Shown: positions 1 to 5,538, counted from the stretch's first letter. The stretch is DNA of 5,953 bases from Candidatus Zixiibacteriota bacterium (GCA_023132995.1 JAGLXI010000031.1:1-5953); one strand, 5' to 3'. The notes: generated by a model from the sequence alone, not told the origin. Program-made: numbers and translations.

Positions 1-55
1 GCTGCCGGTTCATTTCGATTGACGGCAGGTTTGTTTATGGGGATATTGCATCATT

Positions 56-970
56 ATGCTGCAAAAGGCGCTCGACAGCTTTCTGATATCCCTGGCCCGG
101 GATCAGGGTCGGGCTGCCAAAACGATCGAATCATACCGCCGCGACCTGATCGGCTGGATATTGTTTCTTGAGAAGCAGTATACTGAGCTTCCCCACGCCA
201 CCAGGAATGATCCTTTGTTCCTGCGCCTGTATCTCCGCGAGCGGTCCGAGAACAATGTCTCCAACCGCTCGCTGGCCCGGTTCCTGTCGGCCCTGTCCAG
301 CTTCCAGAGATACCTGTCGAGCCACGCGCAGTACCGGCCCTACCTTTTCGAGTTGCCCCGGATGAGATTCCAGGCCGGTATCCCGCGATTCATTCCCCAG
401 GGAGAAGCTGTCTCGATGTTTGAGCATCGCAACGCCCGCAAGGACAAGCGAGGCTACTTCTACTGGCGGGATTTCCTGATGGTATCGTTGCTGTACGCCA
501 CCGGCGTCAGACGCGAGGAACTGGCCAATATCAGGCTATCCGATATCGATCGGGAGCAGGGATTGATGACAGTGACCGGCAAGGGGAACAAAATCCGGCT
601 GGTGCCGGTGGGGGAACGTACGCTCGCGGATTTGCAGAAGTACCTCGAGCTCAGGTGCGATTTTGAGAAAGCTCAAGGCACGTCGTCGGAGGCGCTCTTT
701 CTGAACCGGTACGGCCGACGGCTGACGGTGCGGTCGGTAGATCGTCTGGTCAAGGCCTTCGCCCGAATGGAAGGGGTTGACCTGACGCCCCACGCCCTGC
801 GCCACTCGTTCGCCACCCATCTTCTGGAGAACGGTGCCGACCTGCTATTGATCAAGGAAATCCTGGGCCACTCGTCTCTTTCAACGACGCAGAAGTACAC
901 GCATGTAACGGCGGAGACGATGAAATCGGCCTACAAGAAAGCCCACCCGCGCTCGGGCTCGAACCAGTAA
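56..970 (+). CDS. xerC: Tyrosine recombinase, XerC type
   Basis: Site-specific recombinase of the XerC/XerD family. With a partner, such enzymes resolve chromosome dimers at dif during cell division, in the cytoplasm on DNA. The 304-residue length is typical. Residues ~3-100 form the N-terminal SAM-like core-binding domain, and residues ~110-290 the catalytic domain. All catalytic positions are visible: Arg152 (ATGVRREEL), Lys176 (TGKGNK), His246 and Arg249 (HALRHSFATHLL), His272 (LGHSS) and nucleophile Tyr281 (TTQKYTHV). XerC rather than XerD is inferred from position directly before hslVU, as in the codV-clpQ-clpY cluster of Bacillus. ATG 56 is the only good start: an in-frame TGA lies at 20-22 and no ATG, GTG or TTG falls between. 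The GGGGA at 39-43 is 12 nt upstream, so the ribosome site is weak. No promoter is visible in the 55 bases before it. Family call is sure; the C/D assignment is likely. Confidence 0.93.
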   Translation: MLQKALDSFLISLARDQGRAAKTIESYRRDLIGWILFLEKQYTELPHATRNDPLFLRLYLRERSENNVSNRSLARFLSALSSFQRYLSSHAQYRPYLFELPRMRFQAGIPRFIPQGEAVSMFEHRNARKDKRGYFYWRDFLMVSLLYATGVRREELANIRLSDIDREQGLMTVTGKGNKIRLVPVGERTLADLQKYLELRCDFEKAQGTSSEALFLNRYGRRLTVRSVDRLVKAFARMEGVDLTPHALRHSFATHLLENGADLLLIKEILGHSSLSTTQKYTHVTAETMKSAYKKAHPRSGSNQ

Positions 971-976
971 GGGGAA
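969..976 (+). promoter_or_regulatory. Shine-Dalgarno of hslV
   Basis: AAGGGGAA ends 3 nt before ATG 980 and overlaps the xerC stop codon. It supports ATG 980 as the hslV start, and so the five residues ahead of the catalytic threonine. It also places hslV translation immediately after xerC on one transcript. Confidence 0.6.
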
Positions 977-979
977 ACC

Positions 980-1516
980 ATGCAAACGCGCTCCACCACT
1001 ATCCTGGGTATCATCCACAAAGGCAAAGCAGCCCTGGCTGGCGACGGCCAGGTGACATTCGATGAGACCATTCTAAAGACCAAGGCAGTCAAGATCCGCC
1101 GCATGCACGAGGGCAAGATACTGGCCGGATTCGCCGGAACAGCCGCCGATGCCCTGGCGCTCTACGAATTGCTGGAGAAAAAGATCGAGGAATACTCGGG
1201 CAACCTTCCCCGCGCCACCGTGGAACTGGCCAAAGAGTGGCGCACGGACAAGATGCTGCAAAAGTTGGAAGCTGTTATCGCCGTAACCGACAAGAAAAAC
1301 ATCTTTCTGGTCAGCGGGAACGGCGACGTCATTGAACCGGACGACGGCATCATCGCCATCGGATCGGGCGGTTCCTACGCGCTGGCCGCTGCCCGGGCCA
1401 TGATTGCTGCCAACCCGAAACTCAGCGTGGATAAGATCGTCCGCACGGCTATGGAAATAGCCGCTGATATATGTATCTACACCAACAAGAACATCAAGGT
1501 AGAAGTCCTGAAATGA
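980..1516 (+). CDS. hslV: ATP-dependent protease subunit HslV (ClpQ), peptidase
   Basis: Proteolytic subunit of the HslVU (ClpQY) protease: an N-terminal-threonine hydrolase related to the proteasome beta subunit. It forms a double hexamer capped by HslU and degrades misfolded and regulatory proteins in the cytoplasm. The 178-residue length is normal. The chain begins MQTRS then TTILG, so Thr6 should become the catalytic Thr1 once five residues are removed. Numbering from that Thr, the family residues GDGQ (16-19) and Lys33 are in place, as are the conserved AGFAG, VELAKEWRTDKML, IGSGG and ICIYTN blocks. The start is fixed by a strong Shine-Dalgarno just upstream. It follows xerC by 9 nt, and its TGA overlaps the hslU ATG (ATGA at 1513-1516), which suggests translational coupling that keeps the two subunits balanced. 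Very confident. Confidence 0.97.
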   Translation: MQTRSTTILGIIHKGKAALAGDGQVTFDETILKTKAVKIRRMHEGKILAGFAGTAADALALYELLEKKIEEYSGNLPRATVELAKEWRTDKMLQKLEAVIAVTDKKNIFLVSGNGDVIEPDDGIIAIGSGGSYALAAARAMIAANPKLSVDKIVRTAMEIAADICIYTNKNIKVEVLK

Positions 1517-2862
1517 ACAACAACTTTCCTACACCCAAAGAGGTGGTCGACCACCTGAACAAGCATATCATCGGGCAGGACAACGCCAAGAAAGCAGTCG
1601 GCATCGCTCTTCGCAACCGTTGGCGTCGCCAACAGGTCGACGAGGAACTGCGCGCCGAGATTATGCCCAATAACATCATCATGATCGGTCCCACCGGCGT
1701 CGGCAAGACCGAGATCGCCCGGCGGCTGTCTGAGATGGCCAGGGCGCCCTTTATCAAGGTCGAGGCGTCCAAGTTTACCGAGGTCGGATACGTGGGCCGC
1801 GATGTCGAGTCGATGGTTCGCGATCTCACCGACATTGCCGTGAACATGGTCAAGGTGGAGATGTCGAGGGAGCTGTCGCAGAAGGCAGACCACAACGCCG
1901 TCGAACGCGTGCTTGACCTGTTGCTGGCGCCGGCGCCGCGGGCGGCAGCGCCCGGGACGGAGACAAAAGACGCGGCGGCAACCGTGGCCAGGACCAGGGA
2001 AAAACTGCGCCACAAACTGCAGGAGGGTCAGCTTGATGATCGCGAGGTGGAACTGGAAGCGCCTGATCGCCAGTTCCCGGTAGTGGAGATATTCTCTCCC
2101 ATGGGAATGGAGGAGTTGGGTGTCAACTTTCAGGAGATGTTCTCCGGGCTGATGCCGAAGAAAACGAAGCGGCGCAAGATGACCGTCAAAGAGGCCCACC
2201 GCTTCCTGATGCACGAAGAGCTGGACAAACTGATAAACATGGATGACGTCATTGCGCAGGCGCTTTACCGCGTGCAGGAATCGGGAATCATATTCATTGA
2301 CGAGCTGGACAAGATCGTGGGTAACGGCAGCAAATCCGGTCCCGATGTCAGTCGCGAAGGTGTGCAACGTGATATCCTGCCGATCGTAGAGGGGTGCGGA
2401 GTGATGACCAAGTACGGCATGGTGCACACCGACCATATTCTGTTTGTGGCCGCCGGGGCGTTTCACGCCGCCAAGCCCTCGGACCTCATCCCGGAACTGC
2501 AGGGGCGCTTCCCGATAAGAGTGGAGCTTGATTCCCTGACCGCCGCCGATTTCGAACGCATCCTTATCGAACCCAAAGCAGCCCTGGTGATCCAGTACAA
2601 AGCCCTGCTCAAGGCCGAGGGCGTCAACCTGGAGTTTGCCCCGAAGGCTGTCAAGAAAATTGCCGAATATGCGGAGCGAGTAAATACCGAGGCCGAGAAC
2701 ATCGGCGCCCGTCGACTTCATACTGTTATGACTACCCTGCTGGAGGATCTCCTCTTTGAGCCTCCGGCGCGAAAGAAGCGCATCCGAATCACAGAGAAAA
2801 TGGTCGAAGAGACCCTCTCGGAGATTGTCGAAAACGAGGACCTGAGTCGGTATATATTGTAG
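1513..2862 (+). CDS. hslU: ATP-dependent protease ATPase subunit HslU (ClpY)
   Basis: AAA+ unfoldase that recognises, unfolds and threads substrates into HslV. The 449 residues match the usual ~440-450. In order: an N-terminal segment with the IIGQDNAKKAV block (19-29); Walker A GPTGVGKT (59-66); the pore-loop GYVG (92-95); the inserted I domain (~109-245) with an Ala/Pro-rich stretch near 139-157 and the conserved EGQLDDREVE (171-180); Walker B with IIFIDELDK (259-267); GRFPIRVEL with the putative arginine finger Arg332; sensor-2 GARRLH (398-403); and the family-typical tail EDLSRYIL, which in HslU docks into HslV. The frame is open back to ATG 1471. ATG 1513 is preferred because the alignable protein starts there, AAGGTAG lies upstream at 1496-1502, and the ATGA overlap with hslV is typical. 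It is the last gene of the operon before the terminator at 2948. Confidence 0.97.
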   Translation: MNNNFPTPKEVVDHLNKHIIGQDNAKKAVGIALRNRWRRQQVDEELRAEIMPNNIIMIGPTGVGKTEIARRLSEMARAPFIKVEASKFTEVGYVGRDVESMVRDLTDIAVNMVKVEMSRELSQKADHNAVERVLDLLLAPAPRAAAPGTETKDAAATVARTREKLRHKLQEGQLDDREVELEAPDRQFPVVEIFSPMGMEELGVNFQEMFSGLMPKKTKRRKMTVKEAHRFLMHEELDKLINMDDVIAQALYRVQESGIIFIDELDKIVGNGSKSGPDVSREGVQRDILPIVEGCGVMTKYGMVHTDHILFVAAGAFHAAKPSDLIPELQGRFPIRVELDSLTAADFERILIEPKAALVIQYKALLKAEGVNLEFAPKAVKKIAEYAERVNTEAENIGARRLHTVMTTLLEDLLFEPPARKKRIRITEKMVEETLSEIVENEDLSRYIL

Positions 2863-2947
2863 TGCGGCTGTGATCTGGCCTCAATAACGTGGACAATGAA
2901 CGAAGGTTGTGCTGGAATGATCTCGGGAGGATTCGCGTGGGCGGCAG

Positions 2948-2967
2948 ACCGGCGTTGCCGGTTTTTT
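2948..2967 (+). terminator. Rho-independent terminator of xerC-hslV-hslU
   Basis: A GC-rich stem ACCGGC / GCCGGT with a 3-nt loop (GTT) is followed at once by six T on the + strand. It begins 85 nt after the hslU stop. The T tract lies on the + side only, so it should stop the operon but not the convergent minus-strand gene. Confidence 0.88.
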
Positions 2968-3036
2968 GCGTGGGCAAAGCACCCCTCGCGTAGCGGCCAG
3001 GTCCAAACGAGTATGAACCTGCCACCCATCGTCATC

Positions 3037-3051
3037 CCCTACACCGAGTAG
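3037..3051. repeat. 15-bp direct repeat, copy 1
   Basis: CCCTACACCGAGTAG is identical to bases 3161-3175. On the minus strand it spells the last codons and stop of the LiaF-like gene (Tyr-Ser-Val-stop), but here it lies 124 bp beyond that gene's real end. It could be one half of a target-site duplication around the hairpin segment or the remnant of a local duplication. Confidence 0.9.
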
Positions 3052-3081
3052 TTGTCATAGGTGCGGTTTAGACAGCCAGTG

Positions 3082-3102
3082 TCAGGCCCATAGGGGGCCT
3101 GA
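3082..3102. repeat. Inverted repeat / hairpin
   Basis: The arms TCAGGCCC (3082-3089) and GGGCCTGA (3095-3102) pair perfectly around a 5-nt loop. Flanking CCAGT (3076-3080) and ACTGG (3116-3120) are also inverted and could extend the structure with interior unpaired bases. There is no adjacent T tract on either strand, so it is not a classical terminator. It may still slow or protect the 3' end of the minus-strand transcript. Confidence 0.75.
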
Positions 3103-3117
3103 TCTACAAGAGCTGAC

Positions 3118-3147
3118 TGGATTCCGGGTCAAGCCCGGAATGACGAA
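3118..3147. repeat. Dispersed-repeat-like palindrome (TGGATTCCGGG type)
   Basis: The arms ATTCCGGG (3121-3128) and CCCGGAAT (3134-3141) enclose a 5-nt loop TCAAG, in the context CTGG before and GACGAA after. From memory, near-identical palindromes with this TGG-ATTCC...GGAAT-GACGA layout occur in many copies between genes in a range of bacterial genomes. One window cannot show copy number here. It lies 22 bp past the LiaF-like stop and may help form the 3' end of that transcript. The structure is certain; the family membership is inference. Confidence 0.65.
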
Positions 3148-3160
3148 GGTGTTGCGGTAG

Positions 3161-3175
3161 CCCTACACCGAGTAG
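3161..3175. repeat. 15-bp direct repeat, copy 2 (3' end of the LiaF-like gene)
   Basis: Exact match to bases 3037-3051, with mismatches immediately outside on both sides. This copy contains the functional stop codon (TAG on the minus strand, 3165-3163) and the codons for the last residues of the minus-strand gene. It is therefore probably the original, and copy 1 the displaced duplicate. Confidence 0.9.
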
Positions 3176-3915
3176 ACCTTGATATCTCCGATGAAGAGAT
3201 TGGCGGCTATGTACAGCTTGCGCTCGGCCGCGTCGTAGTCGGGAGACTTGCTCTCAAGACTGTTGCCGAAACCGGATGCTCTCCGACCGGCGATCTCTAT
3301 GTCTCCGATGAAATTCGAACAATGGGCGGTGTAGGCCAGCTCGGGGGGAATAAAGAGGCGCACGTCGCCGATGAATCCGGAGATGATCAGCCTGTTCAGT
3401 CCCGGCGACAGTATGGCCCCGCGCAGCTTCATCTCGACATCTCCAATGCCTATCGACAGCTCGGCGTTCTGCAGGCAGACTCTGTCGCAGTCAATAGACA
3501 TGTCACCCAGGAACTTGCTGTAGCGGACCTTGCCTGTCCCGTCTGAATAGGGTCGTTCAGAAGTGAAGGCTCCGGAATCCGCTTCCGATTTCGGGGGAGC
3601 CATCGTCGCCTGCTCGTTGGCGAAGGTGTCGGCATTGGGTGTCTGCTGTACCCGGACATTGTTTTCGGAAGTGCCTGCCGCCTGGGACTGCAAACCACTG
3701 ATGCTCATCTCAGCCCGAATCCGGTCTTCCTGATGTTTCTTGCGTATTATGAGCCAGACGCCGAGAGCAATAAGACCGAAGGGGATCAAAAGACGGATCA
3801 AATCACCGAATGAAAACCAGATCAAGTCGAAAGTGCGGCCGAGCAGAAACAGGCCTATGAGGACGAGTGCCAATCCGAATATGACCGTCTTCTTGTTCAT
3901 ACCGCTATGCCGCAA
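3163..3915 (-). CDS. Membrane protein with LiaF-like C-terminal domain
   Basis: Predicted inner-membrane protein of 250 residues. Two hydrophobic helices (~10-25 and ~40-57) are followed by a basic RKKHQ stop-transfer, a polar low-complexity linker (~65-125) and a C-terminal beta-rich domain (~130-250). That domain carries five spaced motifs: FLGDMSID, GIGDVEMKL, FIGDVRLF, FIGDIEIA and FIGDIKVYSV. The arrangement resembles LiaF/VraT-type proteins (DUF2154-like), which in Firmicutes inhibit the LiaRS cell-envelope stress system. No liaR/liaS-like gene is adjacent, so a regulatory role here is inference only. Start choice: TTG 3915 has AGGA 6 nt upstream within AGGAAGGAG. ATG 3900 would give the natural-looking MNKKTVIFG, but its nearest Shine-Dalgarno is 16 nt away. 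Either is possible. The gene has its own promoter candidate and ends inside a 15-bp repeat. LiaF-like similarity is likely; function unknown. Confidence 0.82.
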   Translation of the reverse strand: MRHSGMNKKTVIFGLALVLIGLFLLGRTFDLIWFSFGDLIRLLIPFGLIALGVWLIIRKKHQEDRIRAEMSISGLQSQAAGTSENNVRVQQTPNADTFANEQATMAPPKSEADSGAFTSERPYSDGTGKVRYSKFLGDMSIDCDRVCLQNAELSIGIGDVEMKLRGAILSPGLNRLIISGFIGDVRLFIPPELAYTAHCSNFIGDIEIAGRRASGFGNSLESKSPDYDAAERKLYIAANLFIGDIKVYSV

Positions 3916-3929
3916 GCTCCTTCCTGAGG

Positions 3930-3943
3930 ATTACATACGTAAT
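3930..3943. promoter_or_regulatory. Palindrome over the LiaF-like gene's transcription start
   Basis: ATTAC (3930-3934) and GTAAT (3939-3943) form a perfect 5-bp inverted repeat around ATAC. It overlaps the end of the proposed -10 box (3941-3946) and the expected start of transcription (~3934). A repressor bound there would block the promoter. The binding protein is unknown, and a chance match is possible. Confidence 0.4.
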
Positions 3944-3970
3944 ATCCGCTGGTTGGTTGCCTGAGGTCAA
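3941..3970 (-). promoter_or_regulatory. Candidate sigma70-type promoter of the LiaF-like gene
   Basis: On the minus strand, TTGACC (3970-3965, five of six consensus bases) is followed after 18 bp by GATATT (3946-3941, four of six). The start of transcription would fall near 3934, leaving a short leader that contains the AGGAAGGAG ribosome site. The position between the barrel-gene terminator and this gene supports an independent unit. Confidence 0.5.
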
Positions 3971-4009
3971 GGATTTTACAGCTTAGCCACCGTTGCTTAC
4001 CGCCGCAAT

Positions 4010-4040
4010 AAAAAAGGGCTACCCCGAACGGGCAGCCCTT
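4010..4040 (-). terminator. Rho-independent terminator of the outer-membrane barrel gene
   Basis: Read on the minus strand, AAGGGCT (4040-4034) pairs with AGCCCTT (4020-4014). An inner CCC/GGG pairing lies around a GTTC loop. Six T (4015-4010) follow, counting the two paired in the stem base. It lies 20 nt past the stop of the barrel gene, so most transcripts should end before the LiaF-like gene. Confidence 0.9.
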
Positions 4041-4060
4041 GAATCGGCAACAGGTGCAGA

Positions 4061-5359
4061 TTAGAAATTGACCGTCATCATCGTGTAGAGCCAGAGGCGG
4101 GGATCCATATCCTGCACCCCGGCGAAAGCATCTTCTACAAAGAACATCGAACCACCGACCTCGATATGGATGCCGTGGACGCGAGTGGTAGCAACCTTTG
4201 CGTCCAGTTCCACTCCAACATCTTTGGTCACGGTTGTGTCGGCGAGGGGATTCACGTAGTCCGCCGCCGTGGAGAAGAAGTGGGCGTCGGCGTTGATCCA
4301 CCAGCCATCGGCCGGTTCCATCTGGGCTCGAAACATCCAGTCAACCAACCCGGCGTCTTGGTAGGGTCGGTTCGCTACCGCAGTGGCGGTGAAGAAATTC
4401 ATATAGCCCTGAAACTTGTGGCCGGCGAGGTAGAGGTTGTTGTACGCTTTGAAATCTCCGTCGCCAGGGTCATCGTCGCCGGAAGTGTAGTCGATTCCTG
4501 CGGCCAATCTGCCCGTGACCTGCCCTTCGAAGGAGTACCCGACCTCAGCGGTCAACATGCAGGCCTTGATACAGAGCTTGTCGTCATTGTCGGCAGTATC
4601 CGCCGGGGCCAGGCCTCGGGGTATGTTTCCGCCCTGGCGGACGGCATTCAGTATCACGTCGAACCTCTCGTACTCGTAGGTGAAGTAGGCTCCGACAATG
4701 GTCCGGTCAACGTTATTGACCAGCCAGTAGTTGCCACTGGTATCGGCGTCATACTCATAGAGGCCGAACAGGTCGAGATTGATATCCTTGATAGTGGCGT
4801 AAACTCCGGCGATGTCGAAATCAGCATTCTTCTTGGGGTTGTTGCGCTCCATGGCCTTCAGGCCGAAAGCGGTAATCTTGAACTCTGAATGGTCGAACCA
4901 ACCCATGCTGCCTTCCCAGGACCGGCCGACCTGGCTCCAGCCGCAGGGGCTGAACACGCGTCCATTTCCGAACGCTAACTCGAACCGACCGGCTTTCATG
5001 CCTATTCCCTCGGCGAACAGGTTGTCGATGTGGAAGTAGGCCTGGTGAAGTTCGACACTCTTGCCGTCGTTGAGTTCACCTGAAGTACGGTTGCCGAACT
5101 GGTCAAACCCGCCCATCCGGCGGCTGTCCTGCAATTGGATAAAAACGCGCGTGTTGCCGTCAACGACTGCTTCTACGGCCAGCCTTGTTCGCAGGTCGGC
5201 GAAGTTTACCATTGATTGCGAGGTATCGAGATTCTTGTCGTCGATCTCCTCCCGCAGTCTGACCTGGCCCGAGAAGTTGATCTCCGTGTCCGCGGCAGCC
5301 GGGACGACGGCCACCAGTGCGATCGCCAGGATCAATAACCCCTTGATTAGACCTTTCAC
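4061..5359 (-). CDS. Outer-membrane beta-barrel protein, alginate-export-family-like
   Basis: Predicted secreted outer-membrane porin of 432 residues. Residues 1-23 are a signal peptide: basic MKGLIKG, a hydrophobic core, then VPAAA before DTEIN, with cleavage likely after Ala23. The mature chain has alternating strand patterns rich in Tyr, Phe, Gly and Asp, and ends TMMTVNF with a terminal Phe, the signature of BAM-inserted barrels. It resembles the alginate-export (AlgE-like) barrel domain, notably DVGVELDAKV followed by a VGGSMFF strand near 380-407. No alginate genes are nearby, so the substrate is unknown and the family name should not be read as function. Three cysteines are present (139, 263, 267), with CIKAC at 263-267. 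The start is GTG, fixed by a perfect Shine-Dalgarno 7 nt upstream. It is a single-gene unit with its own promoter candidate and terminator. Confidence 0.87.
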   Translation of the reverse strand: MKGLIKGLLILAIALVAVVPAAADTEINFSGQVRLREEIDDKNLDTSQSMVNFADLRTRLAVEAVVDGNTRVFIQLQDSRRMGGFDQFGNRTSGELNDGKSVELHQAYFHIDNLFAEGIGMKAGRFELAFGNGRVFSPCGWSQVGRSWEGSMGWFDHSEFKITAFGLKAMERNNPKKNADFDIAGVYATIKDINLDLFGLYEYDADTSGNYWLVNNVDRTIVGAYFTYEYERFDVILNAVRQGGNIPRGLAPADTADNDDKLCIKACMLTAEVGYSFEGQVTGRLAAGIDYTSGDDDPGDGDFKAYNNLYLAGHKFQGYMNFFTATAVANRPYQDAGLVDWMFRAQMEPADGWWINADAHFFSTAADYVNPLADTTVTKDVGVELDAKVATTRVHGIHIEVGGSMFFVEDAFAGVQDMDPRLWLYTMMTVNF

Positions 5360-5366
5360 CTGATAT

Positions 5367-5373
5367 CCTCCTT
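5367..5373 (-). promoter_or_regulatory. Shine-Dalgarno fixing a GTG start
   Basis: AAGGAGG on the minus strand is a full match to the anti-Shine-Dalgarno core and lies 7 nt before GTG 5359-5357. It decides the start of the barrel protein, which is then immediately followed by a well-formed signal peptide. Confidence 0.88.
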
Positions 5374-5408
5374 ATTGCAGTAGTTGGTCATTTGCTGTCA
5401 CATACCAT

Positions 5409-5445
5409 AAAAGCCCGGAAAAGCCCGCGAAACAGCCATTCCGGG
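5409..5445. repeat. Tandem 10-bp repeat and inverted repeat in the barrel-gene leader
   Basis: AAAAGCCCG occurs twice with a 10-bp period (5409-5417 and 5419-5427). CCCGGAA (5414-5420) is also the inverse of TTCCGGG (5439-5445) across 18 nt. Both lie between the proposed promoter and the ribosome site of the barrel gene, so they would be transcribed as part of a leader of nearly 100 nt. A role as protein-binding site or mRNA fold is possible but unproven. Confidence 0.5.
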
Positions 5446-5462
5446 GTACAGTTACAATGAGG

Positions 5463-5491
5463 ATAATAACAGGTGCCCAGAAGGCGCGCAA
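5463..5491 (-). promoter_or_regulatory. Candidate extended -10 promoter of the barrel gene
   Basis: On the minus strand, TATTAT (5468-5463, five of six consensus bases) is preceded directly by TGT, giving an extended -10. TTGCGC (5491-5486, three of six) lies 17 bp upstream. Transcription would start near 5456, giving a leader of roughly 97 nt to the GTG. Confidence 0.55.
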
Positions 5492-5538
5492 GCAAAAAAC
5501 CGATAACATTTTCCGGTGTCCCGGTGGGGAATGGCTCC

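Larger units (their letters stand above)
2863..3162. other. Gene-free region between convergent hslU and LiaF-like gene
   Basis: These 300 bases separate two convergent transcription units. They hold the hslU terminator (2948-2967), flanked by an 8-bp direct repeat GCGTGGGC (2935-2942 and 2968-2975). Beyond it lie the first copy of a 15-bp direct repeat (3037-3051) and two perfect hairpins (3082-3102 and 3121-3141). I find no convincing protein gene. A tiny 18-codon frame (2937-2993) has a good Shine-Dalgarno but runs through the terminator and is treated under findings. Neither hairpin downstream of the minus-strand gene is followed by a T tract. Confidence 0.8.

Noticed and set aside
1..55. 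Possible end of an upstream gene such as trmFO, often found before xerC
   Set aside because: Open + strand frames cross this short stretch, but their translations show no recognisable C-terminus.
56..970. Tyrosine recombinase as an integrase of a mobile element
   Set aside because: It sits in the xerC-hslV-hslU housekeeping operon; no att-like repeats, tRNA or phage genes are nearby.
1471..1512. Upstream extension of hslU to ATG 1471
   Set aside because: The 14 extra residues overlap hslV coding sequence and lie before the conserved HslU start; ATG 1513 with the ATGA overlap is the usual arrangement.
1477..2721. Long open frame of 414 codons on the minus strand opposite hslU
   Set aside because: It lies wholly antisense to a clear hslU, its translation is rich in His, Gly, Arg and Leu with no recognisable motif, and it follows from GC-rich codon bias on the coding strand.
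3082..3141. Hairpins as a terminator of the LiaF-like gene
   Set aside because: Neither hairpin is followed by a T tract on the minus strand, so no intrinsic terminator can be claimed.
3052..3160. CRISPR or phage attachment structure from the flanking 15-bp repeats
   Set aside because: Only two repeat copies, a single 109-bp interval containing palindromes, and no cas gene or integrase partner at this site.
4166..4888. 240-codon + strand frame inside the barrel gene
   Set aside because: Antisense shadow of the signal-peptide-bearing barrel gene; its valine- and glycine-rich translation matches no family I know and it has no convincing ribosome site.
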